Source: Caballeronia hypogeia (GTDB taxonomy: Bacteria > Pseudomonadota > Gammaproteobacteria > Burkholderiales > Burkholderiaceae). From it: a DNA stretch of 64,000 nt. A program made the position numbers and the translations under genes. The notes under the pieces were generated by a model that was given only the letters and a program-made list of their open reading frames with translations, had not been told where the DNA came from and did not search any database. This document shows positions 52,548 to 61,243 of the stretch, one piece after another; the stretch's first letter is position 1, and every line of letters starts with the position of its first letter. The stretch is from assembly GCF_001544875.2 (NCBI RefSeq), contig NZ_FCOA02000025.1:57952-121951 (forward strand), in the 5' to 3' direction.

Positions 52548-53213
52548 ATGGCGGCAACCGGCGTCATCCACTATCTGCAATCCGGCGATGCGGTCACGCA
52601 CGCGGTCGCCGGCCTCCTGCTCGCGATGTCGCTCGCGAGCTGGTGCTTCCTGCTCGTGAAGGCGTGGATTCTCGCGCGCGCCAAGTGGCAGGGGCCGCGC
52701 GCGCTGCAGCGGTTCTGGCAGGCGCCGGATCTGAAGGAAGGCATCGGCGCGTTGCGGCGCACGGATCGCGAGCGCGTCTTTCTGCCGCTGGCGGAAGCCG
52801 CCTGGCACGCCTCCGAAGCCGAGATGCCGGGCGCGCTGCTCGCGCGCGTCGAGCGCAGCGAACGCGTGCTGCGCGCGCTGCGTCAGGCGTTGCTGCGTTC
52901 GCAACGAAGGCTCGAATTCGGGCAGGTTCTGCTCGCGTCGGTAGGTAGCACGGCGCCGTTCGTCGGCTTGCTCGGCACCGTCTGGGGCATCTATCACGCA
53001 CTCGGCAGCATAGCTTCGAGCGGGCAGGCGATGATCGAAAACGTCGCGGGGCCGGTGGGCGAGGCGCTCATCATGACGGCCTTCGGGCTCGTCGTCGCGA
53101 TTCCGGCGGTGCTCGCGTACAACATTCTCGGCCGCTACGTGCGGCAGATTTCCGAGGAACTCGACGGCTTCGCGCACGATCTGCACGCGTTCGTGTGCGG
53201 CGAGGCCGAGTAG
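52548..53213 (+). CDS. exbB: MotA/TolQ/ExbB proton-channel family protein
   Basis: A 221-aa inner-membrane protein that, with ExbD, converts proton-motive force to energise TonB-type transport. One N-terminal transmembrane helix (about 17-38) and two C-terminal ones (about 120-145 and 165-190) are seen. The family core is APFVGLLGTVWGIYHALGSIA and GEALIMTAFGLVVAIPAVLAYNIL. It is followed 12 bases later by exbD. No tonB gene is nearby, and a Tol-system role cannot be fully excluded, but pal/tolA/tolB are absent. Confidence 0.88.
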   Translation: MAATGVIHYLQSGDAVTHAVAGLLLAMSLASWCFLLVKAWILARAKWQGPRALQRFWQAPDLKEGIGALRRTDRERVFLPLAEAAWHASEAEMPGALLARVERSERVLRALRQALLRSQRRLEFGQVLLASVGSTAPFVGLLGTVWGIYHALGSIASSGQAMIENVAGPVGEALIMTAFGLVVAIPAVLAYNILGRYVRQISEELDGFAHDLHAFVCGEAE

Positions 53214-53225
53214 GAGCGCACGGCG

Positions 53226-53660
53226 ATGGCCTTCGGCGGACTCGACAAGAAAACGAACGGCGCGCCCATGGCGGAAATCAACATGACGCCGCTCATCGAC
53301 GTCATGCTCGTGCTGCTCGTCATCTTCATCATCACAGCGCCGCTCTTCACGCACGCGATCCGGCTGGATCTGCCGAAAGTCACGTCGCAGCCCGCGCGCG
53401 AGACGCCGCAAACCATCACGCTTTCCATCGACGACGCCGGCAAGCTGTTCTGGAACGATGCCCCGGTCAGTTTCGAGCAGATGCGCACGCGTTTCGCCGA
53501 CGCCGCAAAGGGGGAGCAGAAGCCGGAACTGCATCTGCGCGCATCGAGCGCGACGCGCTATGACGTCATCGCGCAGGTGATGGGCGTGGCGCAGCAGGCG
53601 GGGCTCGAGCGCATCGGCTTCGTGACTCAACCGGTCGCCGCCGCTCAGCCAACGCGCTGA
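53226..53660 (+). CDS. exbD: ExbD/TolR-family energy transducer
   Basis: A 144-aa protein with one transmembrane helix (VMLVLLVIFIITAPLF, about residues 26-42) containing the functional aspartate in MTPLIDVMLVLLV (Asp25), and a periplasmic C-terminal domain. It forms the proton channel with ExbB encoded immediately upstream. TAGGAGC before the ATG is a good ribosome site. It ends the dapB-exbBD run. Confidence 0.9.
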   Translation: MAFGGLDKKTNGAPMAEINMTPLIDVMLVLLVIFIITAPLFTHAIRLDLPKVTSQPARETPQTITLSIDDAGKLFWNDAPVSFEQMRTRFADAAKGEQKPELHLRASSATRYDVIAQVMGVAQQAGLERIGFVTQPVAAAQPTR

Positions 53661-53778
53661 TGCCCGGCGTGCCTCAGATTCGGCCTATGTCGAACGGCCG
53701 AATTGCGGCGCCGGCGCTGCATGCGCAAACTTGCCTCCGAGAGCCGGCATCGCGCGCCAGCGCCGGTAAACGGGACGG

Positions 53779-53784
53779 TATAAT
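53779..53784 (+). promoter_or_regulatory. Predicted -10 of the leuS operon promoter
   Basis: A perfect TATAAT lies in the 293-base gap between exbD and leuS. No consensus -35 is seen 16-18 bases upstream. It would give a leader of about 165 bases before the leuS ATG. Confidence 0.45.
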
Positions 53785-53953
53785 CGCGATTTCCCCGTTT
53801 TACGGGCCGTGCAGCAGCCAGCAGGCCCGAAAACCGACGCCGCGCCGTGTCAGCAATGCCGCGGCGCCTGGACTCGCCGCCTGACACACATTGAATCGAA
53901 AGCGGCCGGTCCCGAGGTCCGTTCCCAGCATTTGCGTAAAGCCAAACCAAACC

Positions 53954-56548
53954 ATGCACGATAAATACGTACCCGCCGACGTCGAATCCGCCGCGCAGAG
54001 CAACTGGCGCGCGAACGACGTCTACCGGACGACCGAGACGTCGGCCAAGCCCAAGTTTTATTGCGTCTCGATGCTGCCGTATCCGTCCGGCAAGCTGCAC
54101 ATGGGTCACGTGCGCAACTACACCATCAACGACGTGATGTACCGTTATCTGCGCATGAACGGCTACAACACGCTCATGCCGATGGGCTGGGACGCGTTCG
54201 GCATGCCCGCCGAGAACGCGGCAATGGCGAACAACGTGCCGCCGGCGAAGTGGACGTACGAAAACATCGCGTACATGAAGAAGCAGATGCAGTCGATGGG
54301 TCTCGCAATCGACTGGTCGCGCGAAGTCGCCACCTGCTCGCCGGACTACTACAAGTGGAACCAGTGGCTGTTCCTCAAGATGCTGGAAAAGGGCATCGCG
54401 TACAAGAAGACGGGCACGGTGAACTGGGACCCGGTCGACCAGACCGTGCTGGCGAACGAGCAGGTCATCGACGGGCGCGGCTGGCGCTCGGGCGCGCTGG
54501 TGGAAAAGCGCGAAATCCCGATGTACTACCTGCGGATCACCGACTACGCGGATCAACTGCTCGACGATCTCGAAGGCCTCGGCTGGCCCGAGCGCGTCAA
54601 GATCATGCAGCAGAACTGGATCGGCAAGAGCTTCGGCGTGAATTTCGGCTTCCCGTATGAAATCGACGGCGAAGCGAAGCTCCTGCGCGTGTTCACCACG
54701 CGCGCCGACACCATCATGGGCGTGACTTTCGCGGCGGTCGCGGCGGAGCATCCGCTCGCCACGCGCCTCGCGCGCGACAACGCGGACCTTCAGACGTTCA
54801 TCGACGAATGCAAGCGCGGCGGCGTCGCGGAAGCGGACGTCGCGACCATGGAAAAGAAGGGCGTGCCCACCGGGTTCTTCGTCACGCATCCGCTGACGGG
54901 CGCGCAGGTCGAGGTGTGGATCGGCAATTACGTGCTGATGTCCTACGGCGAAGGCGCGGTCATGGGCGTGCCGTCGCACGACGAGCGCGACTTCGCGTTC
55001 GCGAAGAAATACAGCTTGCCGATCAATCAGGTGATCGATGTCGAAGGAAAGACGTATTCGACCGACGCCTGGGAAGAGTGGTACGGCGACAAGACCGCTG
55101 GCCGCCTGATCAACAGCGGCAAGTACGACGGCATGACCACGGAAGAAGCGATCAACGCGATCGCCGCCGACCTGAAGGCGAAAGATCTCGGCGACAAGCA
55201 GGTCACGTGGCGTCTGCGCGACTGGGGCATTTCGCGTCAGCGCTACTGGGGCACGCCGATTCCGATCATCCATTGCCCGAGCTGCGGCGACGTGCCGGTG
55301 CCGGAAAAGGATCTGCCTGTCGTGCTGCCGGAAGACCTCGTGCCGGACGGCTCGGGCAATCCGCTCGCGAAGTCCGAAGCGTTCCTGAACTGCGCGTGTC
55401 CGAAGTGCGGCGCGGCCGCGAAGCGCGAAACCGACACGATGGACACTTTCGTCGATTCGTCCTGGTACTTCTCGCGCTACAGCGCGCCGGACGCCACGAC
55501 CATGGTCGACGAGCGCACCGATTACTGGATGCCGATGGACCAGTACATCGGCGGCATCGAGCACGCGATTCTTCACCTGTTGTACTCGCGCTTCTGGACC
55601 AAGGTCATGCGCGACATGGGCCTGATCAAGTTCGGCGAGCCCGCGAAGAACCTGCTCACGCAGGGCATGGTGCTCAACGAGACCTTCTATCGCGAGGACG
55701 CGGCCGGCAAGAAGACCTGGTACAACCCGCTCGAAGTTACGGTCACGCACGACGACAAGGGCCGTCCGACCGGCGCCACGCTGAACGCGGACGGCCAGCC
55801 GGTCGTGCTCGGCGGCGTCGAGAAGATGTCGAAGTCGAAGAACAACGGCGTCGATCCGCAGACGCTGATCGACCAGTACGGCGCGGACACCGCGCGTCTG
55901 TTCGTGATGTTCGCGGCGCCACCGGAGCAGTCGCTCGAATGGTCGGGCGCGGGCGTGGAAGGCGCGAGCCGCTTCCTGCGCCGCGTGTGGCATTTCGCGC
56001 ACGACAACGCCACGGCTTTGCGTCATCACGCGAAGCTCGATGTATCGAAGATCACCGACGCGGACAAGGCGCTGCGCCGCGAAATCTACACCGTGCTCAA
56101 GCAAGCCGATTTCGACTACGGCCGCCTGCAATACAACACGGTCGTTTCCGCCGCGATGAAGATGCTCAACGCGCTCGACAGCGCGAAGACATCGAGCGAA
56201 GGCGTGTTGAACGAGACCTTTGGCGTGCTCCTGCGCGTGCTCTATCCGGTCGTGCCCCACATTGCGTTCCAGTTGTGGTCGGAACTCGGCTACGAGGGCG
56301 TGTTCGGCCCGCTGCTCGACGCGCCCTGGCCGAAGGTCGACGAAGCCGCGCTCGAGCAATCCGAGATCGAACTCGTGTTGCAGATCAACGGCAAGGTGCG
56401 CGGCGCGATCACGGTCGCGAAGGATGCCTCGCGGGAAGCCATCGAAAAGGCCGCGATCGCACACGAGATGTTCGAAAAGTTCTCGGAAGGCCGCACGCCC
56501 AAGAAGGTGGTCGTGGTGCCGGGACGTCTCGTCAACGTGGTCGTTTGA
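53954..56548 (+). CDS. leuS: Leucyl-tRNA synthetase
   Basis: Charges tRNA-Leu. The 864-aa class Ia synthetase begins MHDKYVPADVESAAQSNW. The HIGH motif is HMGH (49-52) in YPSGKLHMGHVRNY. The CP1 editing domain (about 225-420) contains TTRADTIMGVTF and GVPSHDERDF. The KMSKS motif is at about residue 624 (KMSKSKNNG), and a C-terminal domain ends GRLVNVVV. An upstream in-frame extension is rejected as outside the family N-terminus. It overlaps lptE by one base. Confidence 0.98.
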   Translation: MHDKYVPADVESAAQSNWRANDVYRTTETSAKPKFYCVSMLPYPSGKLHMGHVRNYTINDVMYRYLRMNGYNTLMPMGWDAFGMPAENAAMANNVPPAKWTYENIAYMKKQMQSMGLAIDWSREVATCSPDYYKWNQWLFLKMLEKGIAYKKTGTVNWDPVDQTVLANEQVIDGRGWRSGALVEKREIPMYYLRITDYADQLLDDLEGLGWPERVKIMQQNWIGKSFGVNFGFPYEIDGEAKLLRVFTTRADTIMGVTFAAVAAEHPLATRLARDNADLQTFIDECKRGGVAEADVATMEKKGVPTGFFVTHPLTGAQVEVWIGNYVLMSYGEGAVMGVPSHDERDFAFAKKYSLPINQVIDVEGKTYSTDAWEEWYGDKTAGRLINSGKYDGMTTEEAINAIAADLKAKDLGDKQVTWRLRDWGISRQRYWGTPIPIIHCPSCGDVPVPEKDLPVVLPEDLVPDGSGNPLAKSEAFLNCACPKCGAAAKRETDTMDTFVDSSWYFSRYSAPDATTMVDERTDYWMPMDQYIGGIEHAILHLLYSRFWTKVMRDMGLIKFGEPAKNLLTQGMVLNETFYREDAAGKKTWYNPLEVTVTHDDKGRPTGATLNADGQPVVLGGVEKMSKSKNNGVDPQTLIDQYGADTARLFVMFAAPPEQSLEWSGAGVEGASRFLRRVWHFAHDNATALRHHAKLDVSKITDADKALRREIYTVLKQADFDYGRLQYNTVVSAAMKMLNALDSAKTSSEGVLNETFGVLLRVLYPVVPHIAFQLWSELGYEGVFGPLLDAPWPKVDEAALEQSEIELVLQINGKVRGAITVAKDASREAIEKAAIAHEMFEKFSEGRTPKKVVVVPGRLVNVVV

Positions 56549-57150
56549 TGCGCAAAGCCAAGGGAGTCGATGTGACCGGGAAAGCCGTCGAAAAAGGCGT
56601 GAGCAGGCGCTCGTTCCTGGCGCTGCTGGGCGGCGCCGCGGCGCTGTCCGCGTGCGGCTTTCAGCTGCGCGGCCAGCAGGACTACGCGTTCAAGCGGCTC
56701 GCGATCACGGGCGGCACGCCGCAGATGGTCGCGCGCCTCGAACGCATGGTTCAGGGCGGCAGCGACACGGTGATCGTCAAACCGTTCGAAAAGCCGGACG
56801 CCACGCTCAACCTGTCCGAAGGGCAGGGTCTGCGCACGCTGAGCCTGAATGCCCAGGGTGTGGTGCAGGAGTATGAGCTCGTCTACAACCTGAATTACTC
56901 GCTGATGGGCGCGGACGGCACCTTGCTGATTCCGCCGAGCGCCATCGCGCTGAATCGGTCGATGACCTACAGCGATCAGTACACGCTCGCCAAGTCGCAG
57001 GAATCGACACTGCTGTACAACGACATGCGCAACGACGCCGTGGACCAGTTGACCCGCCGGCTCGCGACCGTGCGCTCGCTGCATCCGGCGCCGGGCGAGC
57101 AGACGCCGGGCGTGACGCCGCGCGCGCCGCTGCCGGTTCCGCCGCTCTGA
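56548..57150 (+). CDS. lptE: LPS-assembly lipoprotein LptE
   Basis: Plugs the LptD barrel that places lipopolysaccharide in the outer membrane. The 200-aa protein has a lipoprotein signal SRRSFLALLGGAAALSAC with lipidated Cys36, then CGFQLRGQQDYAFKRLAITGG, the family start. ATG at 56548 shares a base with the leuS stop and gives an 18-residue segment before the hydrophobic core; an in-frame GTG at 56599 would give a signal of ordinary length. The C-terminal tail is Pro-rich. holA follows after 19 bases. Confidence 0.92.
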   Translation: MRKAKGVDVTGKAVEKGVSRRSFLALLGGAAALSACGFQLRGQQDYAFKRLAITGGTPQMVARLERMVQGGSDTVIVKPFEKPDATLNLSEGQGLRTLSLNAQGVVQEYELVYNLNYSLMGADGTLLIPPSAIALNRSMTYSDQYTLAKSQESTLLYNDMRNDAVDQLTRRLATVRSLHPAPGEQTPGVTPRAPLPVPPL

Positions 57151-57169
57151 TCCGCGCGCTCACGGCATC

Positions 57170-58246
57170 ATGCAACTGAAGCTCGACGCGCTCGAAGCGC
57201 ACCTCGCGAAAGGTCTGAAAGGGCTGTACGTCGTCTATGGTGACGAGCATCTGCTCGTGCAGGAAGCGTGCGACCGCATCCGGGCCGCGGCGCGCGCGGG
57301 CGGCTTCACGGATCGCACGGTGTTCACGGTCGAGCGCTCGTTCGACTGGAGCGCGTTGCTCGGCGCGACGCAGTCCATGTCGCTCTTCGGCGACCGCCAG
57401 CTCATCGAGTTGCGCATTCCCTCGGGCAAGCCCGGCAAGGAAGGCGCGGAAATGCTGAAGACGCTCGCAGGCGCCGACAATCCCGACGTCCTGACGCTCG
57501 TCACGCTGCCGCGTCTCGATGCCGCGTCGCAGAAATCGGGCTGGTTCACGGCCTTGATCGGTGCGGGTGTCGCGCTGAAGATCGATCCGATCGAGCGCGC
57601 GCAATTGCCGATGTGGGTCAACCAGCGACTCGCGCAGCAGGGCCAGCGCGTGGAGCCGGGCGAGGAAGGGCGGCGCGCGCTGTCGTTCATCGCGGAACGG
57701 GTGGAAGGCAACCTGCTCGCCGCGCATCAGGAAATCCAGAAGCTCGGGCTGCTGTATCCACAGGGCGTGCTCAGTTTCGAGCAGATCCACGACGCCGTGC
57801 TGAATGTCGCGCGTTACGACGTGTTCAAGCTCAACGAAGCCATGCTGACCGGCGACGTCGGGCGCCTCGCGCGCATGCTCGACGGGCTCAAGGGTGAAGG
57901 CGAGGCGGCGGTGCTCGTGTTGTGGGCGCTGGTCGAGGAGGTTCGCACGCTGTTGCGCATCAAGCGCGGCGTGTCGGCGGGCAAGCCGCTCGCCACGCTG
58001 TTGCGGGAGAACCGCGTCTGGGGACCGCGCGAACGGCTCATCGGCCCGGCGCTCTCGCGCGTGACGGACGAGGCGCTGGAGAAGGCGCTGTCGCTCGCGG
58101 CGCGCCTCGATCGGCAGGTGAAGGGTTTGTCGGGCAGCACGGGCGAGCGTGGCAGCGAGCCGCCGCCGGACGCGTGGGCCGGCATGTTCGAGTTGGCCAT
58201 GGCGGTTGCGCAAGGCGGCAAGCCAGCGCCACGACCGCGTCGCTAG
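57170..58246 (+). CDS. holA: DNA polymerase III, delta subunit
   Basis: The clamp-loader subunit that opens the beta ring. The 358-aa protein has the AAA+ fold typical of HolA: GLYVVYGDEHLLVQEACDRI near the N-terminus, SMSLFGDRQLIELRIPSGKPGKEG (about 64-88), and ERVEGNLLAAHQEIQKLGLLYP (about 175-198). The alpha-helical collar follows. Linkage leuS-lptE-holA is conserved in proteobacteria. Confidence 0.95.
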   Translation: MQLKLDALEAHLAKGLKGLYVVYGDEHLLVQEACDRIRAAARAGGFTDRTVFTVERSFDWSALLGATQSMSLFGDRQLIELRIPSGKPGKEGAEMLKTLAGADNPDVLTLVTLPRLDAASQKSGWFTALIGAGVALKIDPIERAQLPMWVNQRLAQQGQRVEPGEEGRRALSFIAERVEGNLLAAHQEIQKLGLLYPQGVLSFEQIHDAVLNVARYDVFKLNEAMLTGDVGRLARMLDGLKGEGEAAVLVLWALVEEVRTLLRIKRGVSAGKPLATLLRENRVWGPRERLIGPALSRVTDEALEKALSLAARLDRQVKGLSGSTGERGSEPPPDAWAGMFELAMAVAQGGKPAPRPRR

Positions 58247-58375
58247 ACCCGGCTTTTCACACACTGTTGCGATTTCCGCGACGGCTTAGAATGAATGTTT
58301 GACGCCTCGGCTCGTTCGAGCGGCTATGGCGGCACAGCACCGGCACACCACTGCGGCACACGGAAGAGACTCACG

Positions 58376-59647
58376 ATGAACATCGACCAATACATGACCG
58401 ACCTCGGTCGCCGCGCACGTGCGGCCTCGCGCGCGATGGCGCGGGCCTCGACGGCGGCGAAGAACGCGGCGCTGTTCGCGGTGGCGGAAGCCATCGAACG
58501 CGAGCGCGAGTCGCTCAAGCAGGCGAATGCGCGCGATCTCTCCCGCGCGCGCGAAAAGGGCCACGACGCGGCGTTCATCGACCGTCTCACGCTCTCGGAC
58601 AAAGCCTTGAACACGATGGTCGAAGGTCTGCGGCAGGTCGCGTCGCTGGCCGATCCGATCGGTGAAATCAACGGGCTCAGGTTCATGCCGAGCGGCATTC
58701 AGGTCGGACAGATGCGCGTGCCGCTGGGCGTGATCGGCATCATTTACGAATCGCGGCCGAACGTGACCATCGACGCCGCGGCGCTCTGTCTCAAATCCGG
58801 CAACGCCACGATTCTGCGCGGCGGCTCCGAGGCGCTGGAGTGCAACACGGCGCTCGCGAAGCTGATCGGCGTCGGGCTTGCGGCGGCCGGCTTGCCGCAG
58901 GACGCGGTGCAGGTCGTCGAGACGGCGGACCGCGCGGCGGTCGGCAAGCTCATCACCATGACCGAATTCGTCGATGTCATCGTGCCGCGCGGCGGCAAGA
59001 GCCTGATCGCGCGGCTGATGGAAGAATCGCGCGTGCCGATGATCAAGCATCTCGACGGCATCTGCCACGTCTACGTGGACGACCGCGCGGATCTTTCGAA
59101 GGCGGCGGTCATTTGCGACAACGCGAAGACGCATCGCTACGGCACCTGCAACACGATGGAAACGCTGCTCGTCGCGCGCGGCATCGCGAAGGAGGCCTTG
59201 CCGCAACTGGCGCGCGCCTATCAGGCGAAGGACGTCGAGCTGCGCGTGGACGCCGAAGCGCGCGCCGTGCTAGAAGCGGCCCAGATCGGCTCGCTGGTGG
59301 ACGCGACCGAAGAGGACTGGAGCACGGAATATCTCGCGCCGGTGCTGGCCGTGAAGATCGTCGGCGGGCTGGATGAGGCGATCGACCATATCAACACGTA
59401 CGGTTCGCATCACACCGACGCGATCGTCACCGAAGACCACGACCGCGCCATGCGTTTCCTGCGCGAAGTGGACTCGGCGAGCGTGATGGTGAACGCCTCG
59501 ACGCGCTTCGCCGATGGCTTCGAGTTCGGGCTCGGCGCGGAAATCGGCATTTCGAACGACAAGCTGCACGCGCGCGGCCCGGTAGGTCTGGAAGGGCTGA
59601 CGTCGCTCAAATACGTGGTGCTCGGGCGCGGCGAAGTGCGTCAATAA
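58376..59647 (+). CDS. proA: Gamma-glutamyl phosphate reductase
   Basis: Second step of proline synthesis: reduces glutamyl-5-phosphate to the semialdehyde with NADPH. The 423-aa aldehyde-dehydrogenase-fold enzyme has VPLGVIGIIYESRPNVTIDAA, KSGNATILRGGSEA, IVPRGGKSLI, and the catalytic Cys258 in RYGTCNTMETLLV. GAAGAGA before the ATG supports the start; an upstream in-frame stretch is not conserved. proB is not adjacent. Confidence 0.97.
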   Translation: MNIDQYMTDLGRRARAASRAMARASTAAKNAALFAVAEAIERERESLKQANARDLSRAREKGHDAAFIDRLTLSDKALNTMVEGLRQVASLADPIGEINGLRFMPSGIQVGQMRVPLGVIGIIYESRPNVTIDAAALCLKSGNATILRGGSEALECNTALAKLIGVGLAAAGLPQDAVQVVETADRAAVGKLITMTEFVDVIVPRGGKSLIARLMEESRVPMIKHLDGICHVYVDDRADLSKAAVICDNAKTHRYGTCNTMETLLVARGIAKEALPQLARAYQAKDVELRVDAEARAVLEAAQIGSLVDATEEDWSTEYLAPVLAVKIVGGLDEAIDHINTYGSHHTDAIVTEDHDRAMRFLREVDSASVMVNASTRFADGFEFGLGAEIGISNDKLHARGPVGLEGLTSLKYVVLGRGEVRQ

Positions 59648-59670
59648 GCGAAAAAGCCAAAAGAAGAACG

Positions 59671-60087
59671 ATGCTCTGGATCAAATCGCTGCATATCGTG
59701 CTGATCGCCTCGTGGTTCGCGGGGCTTTTCTATCTGCCACGCATTTTCGTCAACCTCGCAATGGAGACGGACCCCGCCGCCACCGCGCGCCTGCTGCTGA
59801 TGGCGCGCAAGCTGTTTCGCTTCATGACCTTCATCGCGGTGCCCGCACTCGCATGCGGGTTGTGGCTGTGGCTCGTGGTGGGTATCGGCGCGGGGCAGGG
59901 CTGGATGCACGCGAAGCTCGGTATCGTTGTGCTGCTCATTGCCTACAACGTGTATTGCGGTGTGCTGCTGCGGACCTTCGAGCGTGGCGAGAACCAGCGC
60001 TCGCACAAGTGGTACCGCATGTTCAATGAATTGCCGGTGCTCGGGCTGCTCGGCGCCGTGCTGCTGGTTGTCATCAAGCCGTTTTAA
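59671..60087 (+). CDS. hemJ: HemJ-type protoporphyrinogen oxidase (CopD-family membrane protein)
   Basis: A 138-aa, four-helix inner-membrane protein of the UPF0093/HemJ family. It oxidises protoporphyrinogen IX in haem synthesis in bacteria without HemG or HemY. The family motifs are WIKSLHIVLIASWFAGLFYLPR near the N-terminus, with the conserved histidine, and GWMHAKLGIVVLLIAYN in the third helix. It starts 23 bases after proA and is likely cotranscribed. Confidence 0.88.
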   Translation: MLWIKSLHIVLIASWFAGLFYLPRIFVNLAMETDPAATARLLLMARKLFRFMTFIAVPALACGLWLWLVVGIGAGQGWMHAKLGIVVLLIAYNVYCGVLLRTFERGENQRSHKWYRMFNELPVLGLLGAVLLVVIKPF

Positions 60088-60094
60088 AAGCGGC

Positions 60095-60934
60095 TCACGT
60101 TCCCACTCTGCGGCTCTCCAGCACGTCTTTCGCTTCCGCCAGCTTCTCCGCCAGTTCGGGCCCGCGCGCCAGAGCCAGTCCCACCGCCAGAATGTCGCCG
60201 ATCGCGAGATGCGAGACGCGCGACGTCATTGGCGAAAAAATATCGGTGTCTTCATCCACGTTGGCAAACAATCCGACGCTCGCCGCGCGCGCGAGCGGCG
60301 AATTGCCGTGCGTGATGGCGATCACTTTCGCGCCGCCGTGCAGCGCGGACTTGCAGGCATCGAGAATATCTTTCGTGCGGCCCGTGTTCGAGATGGCCAC
60401 GACCACATCGCCCGCGCCGAGCAGCGCCGCCGACGTCGTGTACGTGTGCGGGTCCGAATACGCCACCGAAGGCACGCCCAGCTTGAAGAACTTGTGCTGC
60501 ATGTCGAGCGCGACGATGCCCGAGCCGCCCGCGCCATAGAACTCGATACGCCTGGCGTCCGCGAGAATCGCGATCGCCGCCGCGACGCTGTCCGACGACA
60601 GGCTGTTGCGCACCGCGATCAACGCGCCGATGGTGCGGTCGAGCACCTTCGCGGCGACGCCCGCGGCGGGCTCGTCGGTACGCACATCGCGATACACGGT
60701 GGGAACGTCCGCTGCTACGCCTTGCGCCAGGCGAATCTTGAATTCGCGAAATCCCGAGAAACCGAGCGCCTGACAGAATCGCGCGATGGTCGGCTGGCTC
60801 ACGCCCGCGCGCGCGGCGAAATCGGTCATCGAAAGGTCGAGCACCTCGCGCGGCGCCTCCAGCACGTAATCCGCCAGCTTGCGCTCGGACGGACGCAGTT
60901 GCTCGCGCATTGCTTCGACTTGGGACAGCAACAT
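60095..60934 (-). CDS. hexR: HexR-type RpiR-family transcriptional regulator
   Basis: A repressor of central sugar catabolism that responds to 2-keto-3-deoxy-6-phosphogluconate in Pseudomonas. The 279-aa protein has the N-terminal RpiR helix-turn-helix (TDFAARAGVSQPTIARFCQALGFSGFREFK, about 37-66) and a SIS sugar-phosphate-binding domain (about 125-260; YGAGGSGIVALDMQHKF and ISNTGRTKDILDA). It is divergent from edd, with two operator-like sites between. The effector is the substrate of the eda product encoded here, which closes a feedback loop. Confidence 0.92.
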   Translation of the reverse strand: MLLSQVEAMREQLRPSERKLADYVLEAPREVLDLSMTDFAARAGVSQPTIARFCQALGFSGFREFKIRLAQGVAADVPTVYRDVRTDEPAAGVAAKVLDRTIGALIAVRNSLSSDSVAAAIAILADARRIEFYGAGGSGIVALDMQHKFFKLGVPSVAYSDPHTYTTSAALLGAGDVVVAISNTGRTKDILDACKSALHGGAKVIAITHGNSPLARAASVGLFANVDEDTDIFSPMTSRVSHLAIGDILAVGLALARGPELAEKLAEAKDVLESRRVGT

Positions 60935-60987
60935 CGGAAATCTCGCCTATGCTGAAAATTGCTTGGGACTATAGCCGATGATCGGTC

Positions 60988-61004
60988 TTGTACAAATACT
61001 ACAA
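60988..61004 (-). promoter_or_regulatory. Predicted HexR operator 1
   Basis: TTGTACAAATACTACAA contains TGTACAAATACTACA (60989-61003), matching the HexR pattern TGTARTWWWAYTACA at 13 of 15 positions. It lies 54 bases upstream of the hexR start and is suited to autoregulation. Confidence 0.65.
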
Positions 61005-61107
61005 GATAGATCGCCTCGATCTAAGGGAAATCCCTTGGACCGACTAAATTAGGGCGAATAAGCTACGCGAGCGCTTAAAAAGAACGCGTGGAAGAACGTT
61101 GAAATCA

Positions 61108-61122
61108 TGTAGTTTTTCTACT
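61108..61122 (+). promoter_or_regulatory. Predicted HexR operator 2
   Basis: TGTAGTTTTTCTACT matches the HexR pattern at 13 of 15 positions. It ends 121 bases before the edd start, near where the edd promoter should lie. Confidence 0.65.
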
Positions 61123-61243
61123 AACATCGCAGCACACGGCTACACGACTCAAAAACGATCCAGAGCGATCCAACCGCCGTTCCTCGCAATCCAAACCCAA
61201 ACCTCGACGGCAGGCGCGCCGGGAGTGAGACGAAGGAGCATCG

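Noticed and set aside
53645..56464. 939-codon minus-strand frame opposite leuS
   Set aside because: Same Arg/His/Val-rich shadow pattern, no recognisable domains, complete overlap with leuS.
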